Source: a virus
Strand: one strand, 5' to 3'
IMG/VR virus record: IMGVR_UViG_3300032299_001266
Location: 1 to 21,039 of that record
Length of the DNA: 21,039 nucleotides
Positions 19,908 to 21,039 of the stretch are shown here, in pieces. The notes under the pieces were generated by a model. It was not told where the DNA came from and searched no databases. It worked only from the letters and a program-made list of their open reading frames with translations. The position numbers were made by a program, and so were the translations under genes. Within the stretch, counting starts at the first letter, position 1, and each line of letters begins with the position of its first letter.

Positions 19908-20246
19908 TTAGTGTTCAAATGTTGGGTTAAAGTTGGTATCATCTATTATTTCGTTAATGTATAACTCAACATTTGGCATCCACCCTCCAATTCTATATTG
20001 TATTTCAGCTCTAATATTATCAAAGTCCCACCTATAAGAGTTGTTATAGATATCAATATAAACCTTAATTTTGTCAACAGTAGTGATTCGGTCAATTACA
20101 ATTTTATTAACAGAGTTTACTTCATCCAACTCATCCATTTCACCTAACCCCCAGTCTTCGGATTCTTCCCTAACCATATTCAGTGATGAATCAATTAGAT
20201 TTTGAATTATTGATTTTAATTTTTCATTCTTAACTTTAATATTCAT
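19908..20246 (-). CDS. Hypothetical protein with helical N-terminus
   Basis: A 112-residue protein. MNIKVKNEKLKSIIQNLIDS is an amphipathic helix that may be a divergent form of the tag. An acidic stretch (EESEDWGLGEMDELDE) and a beta-rich part follow (KIKVYIDIYNNSYRWDF, IRAEIQYRIGGWMPNVELYI). It starts 4 bases after TTATTTAT, a one-mismatch motif. It is part of a same-strand run of small genes. No family recognised. Confidence 0.7.
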   Translation of the reverse strand: MNIKVKNEKLKSIIQNLIDSSLNMVREESEDWGLGEMDELDEVNSVNKIVIDRITTVDKIKVYIDIYNNSYRWDFDNIRAEIQYRIGGWMPNVELYINEIIDDTNFNPTFEH

Positions 20247-20250
20247 AATG

Positions 20251-20258
20251 ATAAATAA
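20251..20258 (-). promoter_or_regulatory. ATATTTAT-like motif (TTATTTAT), 4 nt before a start codon
   Basis: TTATTTAT on the minus strand, CATT, then the ATG at 20246. Confidence 0.35.
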
Positions 20259-20261
20259 TAA

Positions 20262-20450
20262 TCAAAGTGTTTTTTTTGTTAATAAAACTGAAGATGTGAT
20301 GTCTTTTAGTGGGACATTTAAATTTTCACCATCTTTCATTAATTGAACATAAAATTCGGTATTTCCTGGTAAAAAATAAACATCACCAATTTTATATTTC
20401 ATGTTTTTATACTTAATTTTTAAACCAGATAGCACAACACCGTCTTTCAT
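20262..20450 (-). CDS. Small hypothetical protein
   Basis: A 62-residue protein from the ATG at 20450 (MKDGVVLSGLKIKYKNMKYK). An internal ATG at 20402 would give a 46-residue protein starting MKYKIGDVYFLPGN, whose KIGD-x(2)-F-x-PG opening resembles the small protein at 15751-15966. I keep the longer form because it lies 12 bases after the preceding stop, but the shorter form is plausible. No function recognised. Confidence 0.55.
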   Translation of the reverse strand: MKDGVVLSGLKIKYKNMKYKIGDVYFLPGNTEFYVQLMKDGENLNVPLKDITSSVLLTKKTL

Positions 20451-20462
20451 TTTTCTAAATAA

Positions 20463-20642
20463 TTATATTCTATTTAAAATTCTAACAATGTCCTTAATAG
20501 CGTCTTTTTTATTTTGAAAGGGTCTGTGTTTGACTATATCATAAATTCTTTCTGCGAAATCTGTTAATCTATCGTCTCTATTGCTTTCATTCAATTTGGA
20601 AACCAAGGATGATATTTGCTTTTCAGTTAAAACTATTTTCAT
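20463..20642 (-). CDS. 59-aa tagged protein
   Basis: ATG complementary to 20640-20642, TAA complementary to 20463-20465. The product begins MKIVLTEKQISSLVSKLNES, a clear variant of the tag, and continues with a charged helical body (RDDRLTDFAERIYDIVKH, KKDAIKDIVRILNRI). Here the tag makes up about a third of the protein. It follows the next tagged gene (21016-20654) by 11 bases, so the two form one transcript. Function unknown. Confidence 0.75.
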   Translation of the reverse strand: MKIVLTEKQISSLVSKLNESNRDDRLTDFAERIYDIVKHRPFQNKKDAIKDIVRILNRI

Positions 20643-20653
20643 GTGTTTCCGTA

Positions 20654-21016
20654 TTAAATTTCTTGATAATTTAGGTTTTTACCCATGGTAATATATTTAT
20701 TTTTATTGGGTAATTCGTTTAGAGATTTTAAAATAGTATTTAATAATGCTTTGGACTCATTGGGTAATTTATTGTAATCAGATTGAACTTTGTTTCGTAA
20801 ATTAAGTAGATGTTTTAATAATAGATTTCTAAACTCATTATTTTTCATGGTATCATTAATAACATTCATTTCTGTGCCGTGGCTATATAGATATCCGATT
20901 GATGCCAAAATATCATTATCATTATCAGTAAGTTGTTTTGGGTCGGACATCTCCGATATAACCCGTTTAACAATCCTTGTTAAATCTGATTCTGTAAGTC
21001 TTATAACTTTTGACAT
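20654..21016 (-). CDS. Tagged hypothetical protein with RLTESDL N-terminus
   Basis: A 120-residue protein beginning MSKVIRLTESDLTRIVKRVI, the form of the tag that I have seen many times in uncharacterised proteins of Bacteroidota phages. The rest is helical and polar (NDNDILASIGYLYSHGTEMN, LKHLLNLRNKVQSDYNKL), without a motif I recognise. An ATATTTAT motif 15 bases upstream lies exactly at the window edge. It heads the minus-strand run down to 19680. Confidence 0.8.
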   Translation of the reverse strand: MSKVIRLTESDLTRIVKRVISEMSDPKQLTDNDNDILASIGYLYSHGTEMNVINDTMKNNEFRNLLLKHLLNLRNKVQSDYNKLPNESKALLNTILKSLNELPNKNKYITMGKNLNYQEI

Positions 21017-21031
21017 AATAATATTTTACAT

Positions 21032-21039
21032 ATAAATAT
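21032..21039 (-). promoter_or_regulatory. ATATTTAT motif before gene 20654-21016
   Basis: ATATTTAT on the minus strand, 15 bases before the ATG at 21016, at the last base of the window. Confidence 0.45.

Noticed and set aside
20790-21035. 81-codon plus-strand frame at the right edge
   Set aside because: Opposite to the tagged RLTESDL gene; composition is that of an antisense shadow.
1-21039. tRNA genes, rRNA, CRISPR arrays or insertion sequences
   Set aside because: None seen on reading both strands: no cloverleaf with a GTTCGANTC arm, no regularly spaced repeats, no transposase.

Overview
The window looks like part of a large, AT-rich double-stranded DNA phage that infects Bacteroidota (Flavobacteriia-like hosts). 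The phage character comes from tightly packed short genes of mostly unknown function that switch strand often, several peptidoglycan hydrolases, a holin-like membrane protein, an HNH endonuclease and a phage-style enlarged thymidylate synthase. No ribosomal, tRNA or ordinary chromosomal gene is present. The host link comes from at least eight promoters of the Bacteroidota type (TTG, about 19-20 bases, TAnnTTTG), nearly absent Shine-Dalgarno sites and a DnaK with a Bacteroidota-like C-terminus.

Layout. 1-1018 (-): a partial unknown gene and a basic protein with an ARHNC/YWSC-like C-terminal domain. 1055-4335 (+): a Zn-finger-like peptide, a polynucleotide-kinase-like P-loop protein, unknown genes and an MPPED-type metallophosphoesterase. 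4364-6509: divergent amidase (-) and SleB-type hydrolase (+), then small genes. 6848-8573: a ParB-like protein, a cyclic-phosphate-type receiver domain (-) and an HNH endonuclease. 8669-11178: DnaK and a HAD phosphatase of the SAK RNA-repair type. 11207-12510: holin-like protein, a tiny basic protein, a membrane peptide and two small genes. 12616-15188: SlyD-like FKBP prolyl isomerase, small genes, lytic transglycosylase, HExxH metalloprotein (-) and a lysozyme-like protein. 15185-17914 (-): operon with thyA and a PD-(D/E)XK-like nuclease fragment. 18026-19020 (+): a small lysine-rich protein and ClpP. 19033-21016 (-): a run of small genes.

Two promoter classes divide the genes. TAnnTTTG promoters lie before enzyme and accessory genes. 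In five of eight cases exactly 4 bases separate the element from the start codon, which predicts leaderless mRNAs. A second motif, sense-strand ATATTTAT, sits 4-5 or 13-17 bases before most other starts. The genes whose products begin with a short amphipathic tag (MKLIITExQ, RLTESDL and relatives) lie behind this second motif or in units led by it. The tag is fused to unrelated bodies, including two peptidoglycan hydrolases. I infer an early/host-polymerase class and a late/phage-specific class, with the tag as a possible virion- or scaffold-targeting peptide similar in concept to the T4 capsid-targeting sequence.

Two functional themes stand out. One is protein quality control carried by the phage: DnaK, FKBP isomerase and ClpP with an intact triad. 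The other is nucleic-acid end or RNA repair: P-loop kinase, MPPED phosphoesterase, cREC-like receiver and HAD_SAK-like phosphatase, scattered along the window but all behind TAnnTTTG promoters. All function calls are from reading the sequence; no database search was run.
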